DNA of 64,000 nt from Candidatus Scalindua sp. (GTDB taxonomy: Bacteria; Planctomycetota; Brocadiia; Brocadiales; Scalinduaceae). Both the position numbers and the translations under genes were made by a program. Under the pieces are notes generated by a model. That model was not told the DNA's origin, did no database searches, and was given only the letters and a program-made list of their open reading frames with translations. The stretch is from positions 1-64,000 of the forward strand of contig JAIQZU010000003.1 in NCBI GenBank assembly GCA_021776915.1, given 5' to 3'. This document shows, in pieces, positions 33,121 to 42,865 of the stretch; position 1 is the stretch's first letter; every line of letters starts with the position of its first letter.

Positions 33121-34464
33121 TGATTCTATTGACACAAGTTCCTTTGCTCTTTTTAATGCTTCTTCTTTTGTCGTAATCTTTTGTTCCAATTGATCGTCCT
33201 TTATTGTATCCAGGATCTTTGAGAAAATTGGGCCTGGCTTTAGTCCCAAAGCTATTAAATCATTACCGGTGATGAGGGGTTCCGGCTTTATCTCCTCCTC
33301 CTGCAATTCTTCAAACATATCCTGGCAAAAGTTGTAATCTTCCAGATCCCCTGTACTGGCAAGTGAATCTACTTTATAAAGCTCTGCAAGGTCAGGATAA
33401 CCTTCATGAGCAAAAAGCCTCTTGAGCTTGCTTATCCTCATCTGCTGTGCATGTCTCAGGTAGAGATGCATCTTTATCAGCCATGTTATACGTTCCTTCT
33501 CTGCATTCGACATCCTTAGACGTTCGCATATCTTTTCTGCCATCTCGGCGCCGACATTATCATGATTGTTAAATCTTATGCGGTCTGCAATCTCAAATGT
33601 CACGGGCTTGCCTATATCATGGAGGAGTACGGCCATAGCTAATTCCCAACTATCTACTGACTTTCGGCTGGCAGACAATTCTGATAGTGTGAGCAGGGTG
33701 TGAGTAAACACGTCACCTTCAGGATGGTAGTTTTCAGGCTGCCTTACACCCTTCATTGCCGTTACCTCCGGAAGGATCTCATTCAGGAGGTTTAGATCGT
33801 CCATCATTTTGATACCTGTATGCGGGCTTGGGCCTGTCAATATCTTTCGGAGTTCATCCCTGGTTCTTTCCATACTTACGGTTGATATCTTATCATAAAG
33901 TTTTTTTATGGACTCTGCAGTCTGGTCTTCAATATTGTAATCGAACCTGCATGCAAAACGAACTGCTCTTATCATTCGTAACCTGTCTTCATTAAATCTT
34001 TCAGAAGGGTCGCCAATGGCTCGAACCAGGCGAGCGTTGAGATCATCCCTGCCTCCGACATAATCAAAATGTTTATCATCTATCGGATCGTAAAACATTC
34101 CATTTATGGTAAAATCCCGTCTTAATGCATCACCCCTGGCATCACAGAATGTTACAGTATCAGGGTGACGGCCATCAGTGTATGTGCCGTCTGACCTGAA
34201 AGTAGCAACCTCGAATTCGAAGCCATTCTCTATAACCAGGACAACCCCATAGTGAATGCCTACAGGAACCGTCCTTTTAAAAAGTTTTAAAATATCATCG
34301 GGGCGGGCGTCTGTTGCAATGTCATAGTCTTCAGGGACACTACGCATCAGCATATCCCGAACACAACCACCTGCAAATAATGCATTGAAACCGCTTGCTC
34401 TGAGACGCTTAACGATACCTATGGCAGTTTCTTTAAGCATATTTTTGTCAGCTATCTTTGTCAT
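33115..34464 (-). CDS. CCA-adding enzyme or poly(A) polymerase with HD domain
   Basis: Class II nucleotidyltransferase, 449 residues. N-terminal head FNALFAGGCVRDMLMRSVPE and DYDIATDARPDDI with the catalytic carboxylates, RRDFTINGMFYDP, IGDPSERFNEDRLRMIRAVR, then an HD metal-dependent phosphohydrolase domain (VLLHDIGKPVTFE, NNHDNVGAEMAEKI). It adds or repairs the CCA end of tRNA or polyadenylates RNA; sequence alone does not separate these. The tRNA in this window encodes its own CCA, so a repair or tailing role is possible. Its stop lies inside a REP-like repeat. Confidence 0.88.
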   Translation of the reverse strand: MTKIADKNMLKETAIGIVKRLRASGFNALFAGGCVRDMLMRSVPEDYDIATDARPDDILKLFKRTVPVGIHYGVVLVIENGFEFEVATFRSDGTYTDGRHPDTVTFCDARGDALRRDFTINGMFYDPIDDKHFDYVGGRDDLNARLVRAIGDPSERFNEDRLRMIRAVRFACRFDYNIEDQTAESIKKLYDKISTVSMERTRDELRKILTGPSPHTGIKMMDDLNLLNEILPEVTAMKGVRQPENYHPEGDVFTHTLLTLSELSASRKSVDSWELAMAVLLHDIGKPVTFEIADRIRFNNHDNVGAEMAEKICERLRMSNAEKERITWLIKMHLYLRHAQQMRISKLKRLFAHEGYPDLAELYKVDSLASTGDLEDYNFCQDMFEELQEEEIKPEPLITGNDLIALGLKPGPIFSKILDTIKDDQLEQKITTKEEALKRAKELVSIESS

Positions 34465-34500
34465 AATATGTAATTTTACCTAGACTTTCGTGTTCGAGTT

Positions 34501-35919
34501 TTACTCCTCCAAATGGTGAACTAGTTCTTTAAATCTATTTCCTCTCTCTTCGTAGTTTGTAAACATACCGTAACTTGCACATGCCGGTGATAGTAAAACG
34601 ACATCGCCGGCTTCAGCAATCTCGTATGCCTTTCTCACCGACTCATCAAGAGATGTTGCCACATAAACCTCCGGCTCCGCTTTTGTATCTTTTGCTTCCT
34701 GAATAAGTTCCTGTATATTTCCGGCAGTCTCTCCTATCAGGATTACGCATTTTGTGCTCTTTACACACTCTTGTGCAAACTGGCTGAGGCTTACTTTTTT
34801 ATTATACCCACCTGCAATCAATATTGTCTGGCTGTCAAAAGCCGTTATGCCGGCAATTGCGGCTTCCGGTGTTGTTGCCTTTGAATCATTGTAATATTGC
34901 ACTTCATTTATAGTGTTTACATATTCCAATCGATGTTCTAACCCTGTAAATCCTGCAATCGCATTTTTAATAGACCCGACGTCTGCATGCATTGCGATTG
35001 CTGCATATGATGCGGCCATTATGTTTTGTCTATTATGAATGCCCTTTATGTTAGTTTGTATTGGGCATGAGATAACGTTAGAATTATGATTAATAATGAT
35101 TGCGTTATTCTTCAGAAAAGCGCCATGTTCCAGTTCTTTTGTGGCGCTGAACCATAGAACCTGGCTTTTGCATTCACCTTCCCATTCTCTCAATGACGGA
35201 TCGTCATAATTCAGTATTGTGTAATCATCCTCTTTTTGATAATGAATAATTGCTTTCTTGGCGGCTATATAATTTTCCATGGTCTTGTGTCTGTCAAGGT
35301 GATTTGGCGCTATATTTGTTACTACACTTATGTGCGGACTCATTTCTATTCTGGAGAGGAGATTAAGTTGAAAACTTGATATCTCAAGGACAACTACATC
35401 ATCCGGTTTTATTTCATCAAGATGTTCCAATAATGAAACACCTATGTTTCCTCCAATCCACGTTTTAATCCCTGCTTCCTTCAGCATCTCTCCTAACAAA
35501 GATGTGGTTGTAGATTTACCATTACTTCCCGTAATCCCTATTATAGGCGCCGGACAAAGCCTGAAGAAAATATTCAGCTCTGAATCTATGCATACATTAT
35601 TATTACGTGCTATTTGTAAGAACCTCGAATCATCTGGCACTGCAGGACTAACGACCAACAAATCCACATCCTGAAAATCTTCTTCAGAGTGTTTCCCGAA
35701 CCGAAACTTAACAGGCAGGCCGTTTAAGAGCATAAGAGATGCTGATAATTCCTCAGCACTTTTCAGGTCTGTAACCGTTACGTCTGCACCCTGAGAAACA
35801 AGGAATCTGGCGACACCAACACCTCCTCCAAATAATCCCAATCCCATTACGGTTACTTTTTTGTCTTTAAAACTTTCCTTTGGAATAGGCTTTTGATTCA
35901 TAGGATTCTTAAAATACAC
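34501..35919 (-). CDS. murD: UDP-N-acetylmuramoylalanine--D-glutamate ligase
   Basis: Adds D-glutamate to UDP-MurNAc-L-Ala in cytosolic peptidoglycan synthesis. About 466-472 residues (family about 440-460). Seen: KVTVMGLGLFGGGVGVARFL, ATP loop ITGSNGKSTTTSLLGEM, IGGNIGVSLL, VLEISSFQL, TNIAPNHLDRHKTMENY, NDSKATTPEAAIAG and LLSPACASYGMFTNYEERG. Start undecided: GTG 35919 with GAAGG upstream, or ATG 35901. A TTGACA(17)TATTTT promoter (35939-35911) would favour the ATG. Other mur genes are absent, so murD is outside a dcw cluster. It shows that the host can make a peptidoglycan precursor. Confidence 0.93.
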   Translation of the reverse strand: MYFKNPMNQKPIPKESFKDKKVTVMGLGLFGGGVGVARFLVSQGADVTVTDLKSAEELSASLMLLNGLPVKFRFGKHSEEDFQDVDLLVVSPAVPDDSRFLQIARNNNVCIDSELNIFFRLCPAPIIGITGSNGKSTTTSLLGEMLKEAGIKTWIGGNIGVSLLEHLDEIKPDDVVVLEISSFQLNLLSRIEMSPHISVVTNIAPNHLDRHKTMENYIAAKKAIIHYQKEDDYTILNYDDPSLREWEGECKSQVLWFSATKELEHGAFLKNNAIIINHNSNVISCPIQTNIKGIHNRQNIMAASYAAIAMHADVGSIKNAIAGFTGLEHRLEYVNTINEVQYYNDSKATTPEAAIAGITAFDSQTILIAGGYNKKVSLSQFAQECVKSTKCVILIGETAGNIQELIQEAKDTKAEPEVYVATSLDESVRKAYEIAEAGDVVLLSPACASYGMFTNYEERGNRFKELVHHLEE

Positions 35920-36076
35920 CTGCCTTCATATAATGTCAAGTTGTAACCCATGTATTTGGCATGTATAAGATAGAAATTAATATTGATTTTATCTATAGTT
36001 GGCATTAGTATGATTTTGATTGACGGTTCATGCTGATAAGCAAATCAGTTATCAAGATAATGCAGATTTTATATAA

Positions 36077-36865
36077 ATGTTTATTCTCAAGAAGATTATT
36101 TCAGGTTTCCTGTCTCCATTGACTTTGAGTCTTTTGCTTTTATTTCTGGGACTATACCTGCTATGGTTTACGTCTAAACAGAAAGCGGGAAAGATACTGG
36201 TTTCGGCAGGTTTGGTTATTTTGACCTTGTTCAGCTACAGCGTTATAGGTGATAAGCTTCTAAGGCCGCTTGAAAGAGAATACAATTCGTTTGAAATGAA
36301 AGGCTCCTCATCGGTATCAAAAACAGAAAATGAGTCCGCAATAAAATATGTTGTCGTTCTCGGGGGAGGGCACTCTTCAGATCCTGAGTTACCATTATTA
36401 AGCCAGATAGGCAGAGGTTCATTGGTGAGACTGATAGAAGGAATTCGTATTTACAGGAAATACCCCGGGGCAAAACTTCTTTTGTCAGGAGGCAGCGTCT
36501 TTGATCCTGTCCCCGAGGCTGAAGTACTGGCGCGTGTTGCAATTGAGACAGGCGTACCCGAAAAAGATATAATCCTTGAATCCAAATCAAAAGATACAAA
36601 AGATGAAGCAATGTTTATTAAGCCCATAGTTGGTAATGAACCATTTGTATTAGTAACTACTGCTTCCCATATGCCAAGATCAATGGCACTGTTTAAAAAA
36701 CTTGGTATGAAACCCATTCCATCCCCAATCGGCCATCGTGTTAGTGAAAGACAAGGATTAAGTCCTCATTCTTTTTTTCCAAGTACAGGCAATCTTTTCA
36801 GGTCAGAAATGGCTATTCATGAATATTTAGGCCTAACCTGGTCAAAACTTAGAGGTCAGCAGTAG
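36077..36865 (+). CDS. YdcF/ElyC-type membrane protein (DUF218)
   Basis: A 262-residue protein with two N-terminal transmembrane helices (about 14-31 and 38-58), then a DUF218 domain: YVVVLGGGHSSDP, LVRLIEGIRIYRKYPGAKLL, LSGGSVFDP, ILESKSKDTKDEA and FVLVTTASHMPRSMALFKKL. The E. coli relative ElyC supports envelope biogenesis. Enzyme activity unknown. It is divergent from murD, with 157 bp between, and followed by phhB with 27 bp, so its transcript may continue there. Confidence 0.85.
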   Translation: MFILKKIISGFLSPLTLSLLLLFLGLYLLWFTSKQKAGKILVSAGLVILTLFSYSVIGDKLLRPLEREYNSFEMKGSSSVSKTENESAIKYVVVLGGGHSSDPELPLLSQIGRGSLVRLIEGIRIYRKYPGAKLLLSGGSVFDPVPEAEVLARVAIETGVPEKDIILESKSKDTKDEAMFIKPIVGNEPFVLVTTASHMPRSMALFKKLGMKPIPSPIGHRVSERQGLSPHSFFPSTGNLFRSEMAIHEYLGLTWSKLRGQQ

Positions 36866-36892
36866 GATAGATTTTTTACGAAAGGAGTTAAA

Positions 36893-37222
36893 ATGTCGCT
36901 TGCCAGAAAAGAATGCATACCCTGTAAGGGTGGAGTGCCGCCATTAAAGGGTGAGGAGCTGAAACAACTTAAAGAACAGGTAGACGGATGGGATGTGATT
37001 GAGGAACACCACATTTCCAAGACGTATAAGTTTCCAAATTTTGTAAAGGCGCTTGCATTTGTAAACAAGGTGGGAGAAATTGCAGAAGAGCAGGGACACC
37101 ATCCTGATATCTTTCTGACCTGGGGAAAAGTCAGTATTAAGACCTGGACTCACAAGATAGACGGCCTGACAGAAAGCGACTTCATCCTGGCCGCAAAGAT
37201 TGATGAGATTCCTGTTAGTTAG
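36893..37222 (+). CDS. phhB: 4a-Hydroxytetrahydrobiopterin dehydratase (PCD/DCoH)
   Basis: A 109-residue pterin-4a-carbinolamine dehydratase. The body matches the family: DVIEEHHISKTYKFPNFVKA, LAFVNKVGEIAEEQGHHPDI with the EQGHHPD active-site histidines, and VSIKTWTHKIDGLTESDFIL. The first 18 residues include a CIPC pair (RKECIPCKGG), seen in many bacterial homologues. GAAAGGAG precedes the ATG. It may serve molybdopterin or pterin recycling; no hydroxylase is visible near it. Confidence 0.9.
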   Translation: MSLARKECIPCKGGVPPLKGEELKQLKEQVDGWDVIEEHHISKTYKFPNFVKALAFVNKVGEIAEEQGHHPDIFLTWGKVSIKTWTHKIDGLTESDFILAAKIDEIPVS

Positions 37223-37243
37223 GGATCATCAAGGAGATTGTTT

Positions 37244-37714
37244 ATGGAAAATCAGTATACGCTTCTTTTTAATGAAGCAATCAGGGTGGAAAGAAACATT
37301 GCTTCCTTTTATACGTTGTGTGCAGGTCATTTCAAAGAGGATCAGGTATTCTGGCAGACACTTAGTGAGGAAGAGGAGCACCATGCTACAATTCTTGAAA
37401 GTGGACTTGAATTGCTTCTGGAAGAAAATCTGTTTCCAGATGCAATATTGGATCTGGATAGAAAAGATTTAAAGGTGACAAATAACAAGCTGGAAGAGAA
37501 AATAGCACAATTCCATGAGAAGGCACTTAACAAGAAGGATGCATACACCTATGCCCTTGAGCTGGAACAGGCCTCTCTTGAATTCTTTTTTCAACAGACT
37601 GCTTCAAAAAGGGCAGATGAAAAAGCATTGAAAGTTTTTGATAATCTGGTCGGATTTGATAAAGACCACGCCCAGAGAATACAGGATTTAATTAACAATA
37701 CAAAATTTGATTAA
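37244..37714 (+). CDS. Ferritin-like/rubrerythrin-type four-helix protein
   Basis: A 156-residue helical protein with the spacing of diiron ligands: NEAIRVERNIASFY in helix 1, SEEEEHHATILESGLELL with the ExxH pair, then LELEQASLEFFFQQTAS in helix 3, and DKDHAQRIQDLI in helix 4. No rubredoxin domain. It probably binds two irons and acts in oxygen or peroxide reduction or iron handling. ATG 37244 is chosen because AAGGAG sits seven bases upstream; TTG 37238 is too close to it. It follows phhB by 21 bp and could be co-transcribed. Confidence 0.75.
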   Translation: MENQYTLLFNEAIRVERNIASFYTLCAGHFKEDQVFWQTLSEEEEHHATILESGLELLLEENLFPDAILDLDRKDLKVTNNKLEEKIAQFHEKALNKKDAYTYALELEQASLEFFFQQTASKRADEKALKVFDNLVGFDKDHAQRIQDLINNTKFD

Positions 37715-37726
37715 TATTTCGTTTCC

Positions 37727-37752
37727 GTACTGGAATCCTCTCGAAAGAGAGG
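37727..37752. repeat. Partial copy of the 19067 palindrome family
   Basis: TACTGGAATCCTCTCGAAAG then AGAGG: one arm of the palindrome, identical for about 21 bases to 19093-19114. Confidence 0.55.
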
Positions 37753-37883
37753 TTTGCCATACGCATGAATGATTGAACAATGTAGCGGTGGCCTTCAGGC
37801 CTCCACCCATGTGGTCAGCTTTAAATACAAAGAAGATAGGAAATGTAAAATAATAATCACACAAAGACTCAAAGGAGGAATCT

Positions 37884-38102
37884 ATGTCAAAACATAAGGT
37901 AACAATTTTCAAACCATATCCGTTCCGGGTGGGCCAGAAAATCAGGATAGAGGGATCGCAACGCGAGGGCGATTGGGAGGTTGTCGATACAACCGAGAGC
38001 AAGGTTACTCTGCGCTGTCCCATAACAAAGAAAGAATATACTTGGGACCTATTCTGTTATATTTCGGAGGAAAAGGATGATGCTCCATGGCCTGTGGAGT
38101 AG
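37884..38102 (+). CDS. Hypothetical small protein, 72 residues
   Basis: I do not recognise a named family. Predicted as a small beta barrel: KVTIFKPYPFRVGQKIRIEG, then GDWEVVDTTESKVTLRCPIT, KKEYTWDLFCYISEEKD. The pattern of strands and the two cysteines suggest a compact cytosolic domain. The ribosome site AAAGGAGGAATC is near perfect, so translation should be strong. Standing alone between the ferritin-like gene and a repeat region, it has no functional context. Confidence 0.7.
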   Translation: MSKHKVTIFKPYPFRVGQKIRIEGSQREGDWEVVDTTESKVTLRCPITKKEYTWDLFCYISEEKDDAPWPVE

Positions 38103-38148
38103 ATTCAAGGGATATCTTTTTCTTGTTGATACACGATTACCATTTCCT

Positions 38149-38298
38149 CACCCTTCGACTCCGCTCAGGGTGACAGTGTTTGCTTAGTTCTTCTCAGGAT
38201 GACCGGTAATATCTATCGCTGTCTGGGTAACAGTTTGTATTCAGTTTTTTCGGCATCCAGGTTCCTGTTTTGTCATCCCGAGCGGAGTCGAGGGATAG
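38149..38298. repeat. REP-like arms flanking and entering the GIY-YIG gene
   Basis: CACCCTTCGACTCCGCTCAG (38149-38168) and TGTCATCCCGAGCGGAGTCG (38271-38290) are complementary arms about 100 bp apart. The second arm lies inside the 3-prime part of the GIY-YIG gene. Confidence 0.6.
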
Positions 38299-38610
38299 TT
38301 TTTTGTGATGAACATGAGTAGTAATATTTTTACATTTTGCTGACTCATGAATTTTATTCCAATCGCCTTGAAAAAGAGCCTCTTTCTTTTTTCTACTCCA
38401 GCCTTTTATCTGTTTCTCTGCTGCAATTGCATCTTTTGGATTTGAAAAGTCTTGAACAAACATTAGTTTTACAGGCTGCCTTTTATACGTATAGCAATCC
38501 GGATTAATCCCATGATTATGCCCATATAATCGACGCTCAATATTATTCGTGATGCCTGTATAGTATGACTGATCGGCACATTTGACGATGTATACATAAT
38601 ACGTTTTCAT
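38194..38610 (-). CDS. GIY-YIG nuclease-like protein with a repeat-derived tail
   Basis: A 138-residue protein with one GIY-YIG domain (about 1-85): YYVYIVKCADQSYYTGITNN, IERRLYGHNHG, AIAAEKQIKGWSRKKKEALF. It is of the small UvrC-N-like family common near genomic repeats; cleavage has been shown for few members. The family normally ends near GDW. Here the frame continues for about 55 residues, and the part reading KLSLDSARDDKTG is simply the translation of the REP-like arm (38271-38298), so the tail is probably acquired and not functional. REP arms lie on both sides. Confidence 0.82.
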   Translation of the reverse strand: MKTYYVYIVKCADQSYYTGITNNIERRLYGHNHGINPDCYTYKRQPVKLMFVQDFSNPKDAIAAEKQIKGWSRKKKEALFQGDWNKIHESAKCKNITTHVHHKKLSLDSARDDKTGTWMPKKLNTNCYPDSDRYYRSS

Positions 38611-38627
38611 GATAGTCTTATATAGTT

Positions 38628-38885
38628 CACCCTTCGACTCCGCTCAGGGTGACGGTGTTTATGCTGTCCTGCTCAGTGTGACCGCGTAAGTCAGTTCCTC
38701 TTATGGTAGAAAGTTTGTATCAGGCTATGTTCCGTGTGTCCAGTGGCACTAGCTCTTATCAGGATTACCGTGTTTATTCAACTTTACTCAGTGGGTGGCG
38801 TGTCTTTGATTCTACTTCAACCTGACCTACTATTTTTGTTGTCCAGACCTAACTATTCTGTCATCCTGAGCGGAGTCGAAGGAAG
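38628..38885. repeat. Second pair of REP-like arms
   Basis: CACCCTTCGACTCCGCTCAG (38628-38647) and TGTCATCCTGAGCGGAGTCG (38859-38878), complementary, about 210 bp apart, lying between the GIY-YIG gene and pgi. No gene within. Confidence 0.6.
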
Positions 38886-38904
38886 TGAATCTAAAATATT
38901 ACTT

Positions 38905-40593
<1,689 letters not shown>

Positions 40594-40605
40594 TTAATTT
40601 TCCTT

Positions 40606-40700
40606 CCCCGGACAAAAGACGCCGAGGACTTTCCCTGGTCAAAAAGCGCCAAGAACTTTAGTCCCTCCTTTACTAAAGGGGGATCTATGGGGATTTGTAA
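40606..40700. repeat. Repeat motifs in the pgi-UDPGP gap
   Basis: CCCCGGACAAAAGACGCCGA then GGAC (40606-40629), a degenerate second copy (GGTCAAAAAGCGCCAAGAAC) and a CCCTCCTTTACTAAAGGGGG hairpin. Confidence 0.55.
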
Positions 40701-40702
40701 AC

Positions 40703-42157
40703 TCATTGTAAATTCAGTTCACCGGTAAAAACAATTTCATGGTCAATCTTTTTTTTCAGTTCTTTGGCATCCAGGGCGTAAAGAGGGCTAATCTCAATAG
40801 TGCCCTTGACGTTTCCGGCTTCGTCTTTCGGGATTTCAATCCCTGCCTCTTGCAACCATCTACCAAACATATTTATCATGCTTTGCTTCGCAGTATCAGG
40901 AGAGTCTTTACCTTCCGCATTCTTAACCGGAGAGAACTCATCTTCACGTACTACCTCCATAATTATAGACTTCCCCGCATGTTTGAGTGCATCAAAGATG
41001 AACATTTCAAATTTGGCAGCGTTGTTTTCGGATGGTTTTGTTTTACAGCCATTTTCATCGACACAAGGCACTTTTTTTACTGCTTTGTGATAAGGCAGCG
41101 CAAAATGGCTTTCATTGATTTTTTCAACAAAATCTACATCAAGTAAATAAATGGCTGGATTTCCCATACCGAACTTGAGAGTTCCGTCCGGATTAAGCGC
41201 ATGCTTTTCTTCATTACTCAGTTCACTGTATTCTATTGTGTCCAGGTGTCCGTCTTTTATGCCAACAATACCTACCTTCTCTTCAGGGTCGGCCTTTGGT
41301 ACCACCTTTGGAGACATCTTAGCTCCCTCCCTAATGTGATATCCTAAATAAACAGGATCGGCAATCTTTATCAATATGTTGTCAATCTGATGATAAAAGA
41401 TGTGTTTAATTCCGCGTTGGTTCATGTTGGACAGAATACCTCTTTCTTTCAGAGCAAGCAAAGTTCCTCCATGGCCATTTGGACTGGTTACAATACTGTT
41501 TTTTGAGTCCATTAACAGTTTGCCTTGAAGATCCATCACGGGGAGGACTCCCTGTGTGAAGAATGAAACATTGTCAGTGTTTAAACCAAAGAAACGGTTT
41601 TCTTCAAAAAAGCTGCGTGTCATTTCGTCATTGTTCAGACTCGTCATAATATACCACGGAATAACAGTATCATACTTATTCATAATAGCGTGAATTTTTT
41701 CGGCATGCAGTTGGAAAATGCTCTTCCCCATGATGGGGCTGATAGGGAGCGTACCTTTTGGTCTGTTCGCTCCTAATCTGGTGCCCAATCCTCCGGCAAC
41801 AGTAACAACTGCGACCGTACCGGCGCCTATGGCGTCTTCCCCAATCTTCCCGGCCTCATCTGAGCGTGCCTTTTGTGAATCGTTTTGTGGAATTGGAATG
41901 ATGTCTGGTGGTTCCAGGGTTGCCGCCTCTGGACTGGTAAGCTTATTTCCTTTGATGTGCTTTTCTGTCAGGCATTGAAGAAGCGTAAAGTCTACGAGTC
42001 TTAACTGGTTTAAAAGGTTTTTCTGTCCATTTATGGTAAGATCATTCCACCACCTGAATACATGTTCCTGTTTATGGGAAAATACCTTCTCCACAAGGAG
42101 CTTGTCAGAGTCATTTTCTGTCTTAATTTCAGAATGTTTGAGTTTGCCTGTGCTCAT
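40703..42157 (-). CDS. UDPGP-type UTP--sugar-1-phosphate uridylyltransferase
   Basis: A 484-residue enzyme of the eukaryote-like UDPGP family (UDP-GlcNAc/UDP-glucose pyrophosphorylases), not the bacterial GalU type. Seen: VVTVAGGLGTRLGANRPKGT, SIFQLHAEKIHA, MTSLNNDEMTRSFFEENRFF, FTQGVLPVMD, SPNGHGGTLLAL, HQIDNILIKIADPVYLGYHI, GNPAIYLLDVDFVEKI. It forms UDP-glucose or UDP-GlcNAc for glycogen or envelope polysaccharides. The neighbouring pgi supplies hexose phosphate. This family is common in Planctomycetota and rarer in other bacteria, which supports the host guess. Substrate preference cannot be read from sequence. Confidence 0.88.
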   Translation of the reverse strand: MSTGKLKHSEIKTENDSDKLLVEKVFSHKQEHVFRWWNDLTINGQKNLLNQLRLVDFTLLQCLTEKHIKGNKLTSPEAATLEPPDIIPIPQNDSQKARSDEAGKIGEDAIGAGTVAVVTVAGGLGTRLGANRPKGTLPISPIMGKSIFQLHAEKIHAIMNKYDTVIPWYIMTSLNNDEMTRSFFEENRFFGLNTDNVSFFTQGVLPVMDLQGKLLMDSKNSIVTSPNGHGGTLLALKERGILSNMNQRGIKHIFYHQIDNILIKIADPVYLGYHIREGAKMSPKVVPKADPEEKVGIVGIKDGHLDTIEYSELSNEEKHALNPDGTLKFGMGNPAIYLLDVDFVEKINESHFALPYHKAVKKVPCVDENGCKTKPSENNAAKFEMFIFDALKHAGKSIIMEVVREDEFSPVKNAEGKDSPDTAKQSMINMFGRWLQEAGIEIPKDEAGNVKGTIEISPLYALDAKELKKKIDHEIVFTGELNLQ

Positions 42158-42465
42158 AATCGAAAATTCTACAATACACCCTGAAGTTGTTCAAGGTAAA
42201 AGATGCTAATATGAAATTAAAGGATTTAAGAATTGAGGTATTTTATGATTCCTTAATCCACCCTTATTCGTTTATTGTTTTTGCCTCAACTATTTGTGTT
42301 AAATCTGTGTTATCAGTGAAATCTGTGGTTTCTCTTTTTAATCAACTTGTGCAGCTATGTTCTTATAGCCCTGGAATTTGCTTGACCATAGGTTTTAAAT
42401 AACTAAAATTTCTTTATACCTTTTAAATATGTTAAACCATATCATTTCATACACTTATTAACGTA
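42158..42465. other. Gene-free region
   Basis: AT-rich. Contains GTGTTAAATCTGTGTTATCA and GTGAAATCTGTGG phrases typical of degenerate intergenic repeats; an open frame spanning them is not a gene. Promoters of the divergent genes must be here, but I see no clear boxes. Confidence 0.4.
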
Positions 42466-42852
42466 ATGCCAGAACTGCCTGGGCCATTGAAGATTTTTGA
42501 ATTTTCAAGAAAGGAATCTCTTGCCGCATTCTTCCTCATAACGACAATCTTAATAGGAACAGGGATCAGGTATTCGATAGACCAGCATTGGTGGCTACCT
42601 GAAACTGAAGTTGAAGACACTGATCCAGAATCGATAAAATTAAAGATTGACTTGAACAGGGCGGAATGGTACGAACTTATAATCTTACCTGGAATTGGTG
42701 AGAAGAAGGCCAGGGCAATTGTTGAATATCGAAAAGAAGCCGGTAGATTTAAAACTATAGAACAGTTGTGTGAGGTTAGTGGTATAGGGGCAGAGACCGT
42801 GAAGAAAATTGAGAATCTCGTCTTTATTAATAATTTTGCTCGGGTGGAATGA
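42466..42852 (+). CDS. ComEA-like helix-hairpin-helix membrane protein
   Basis: A 128-residue protein with one transmembrane helix (about 19-36) and two C-terminal helix-hairpin-helix motifs: DLNRAEWYELIILPGIGEKK, ARAIVEYRKEAG, then FKTIEQLCEVSGIGAETVKK. This is the soluble DNA-binding part of ComEA-type competence proteins, placed outside the membrane. It might bind incoming DNA, but no comEC or pilus genes are next to it, so other roles are open. It is followed at 13 bp by an AI-2E family permease. Confidence 0.82.
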   Translation: MPELPGPLKIFEFSRKESLAAFFLITTILIGTGIRYSIDQHWWLPETEVEDTDPESIKLKIDLNRAEWYELIILPGIGEKKARAIVEYRKEAGRFKTIEQLCEVSGIGAETVKKIENLVFINNFARVE

Positions 42853-42865
42853 AAGGGATTAATTT

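Noticed and set aside
42187-42402. A 71-codon frame upstream of the ComEA-like gene
   Set aside because: It consists of AATCTGTGTTAT-type intergenic repeat words and has no plausible product.
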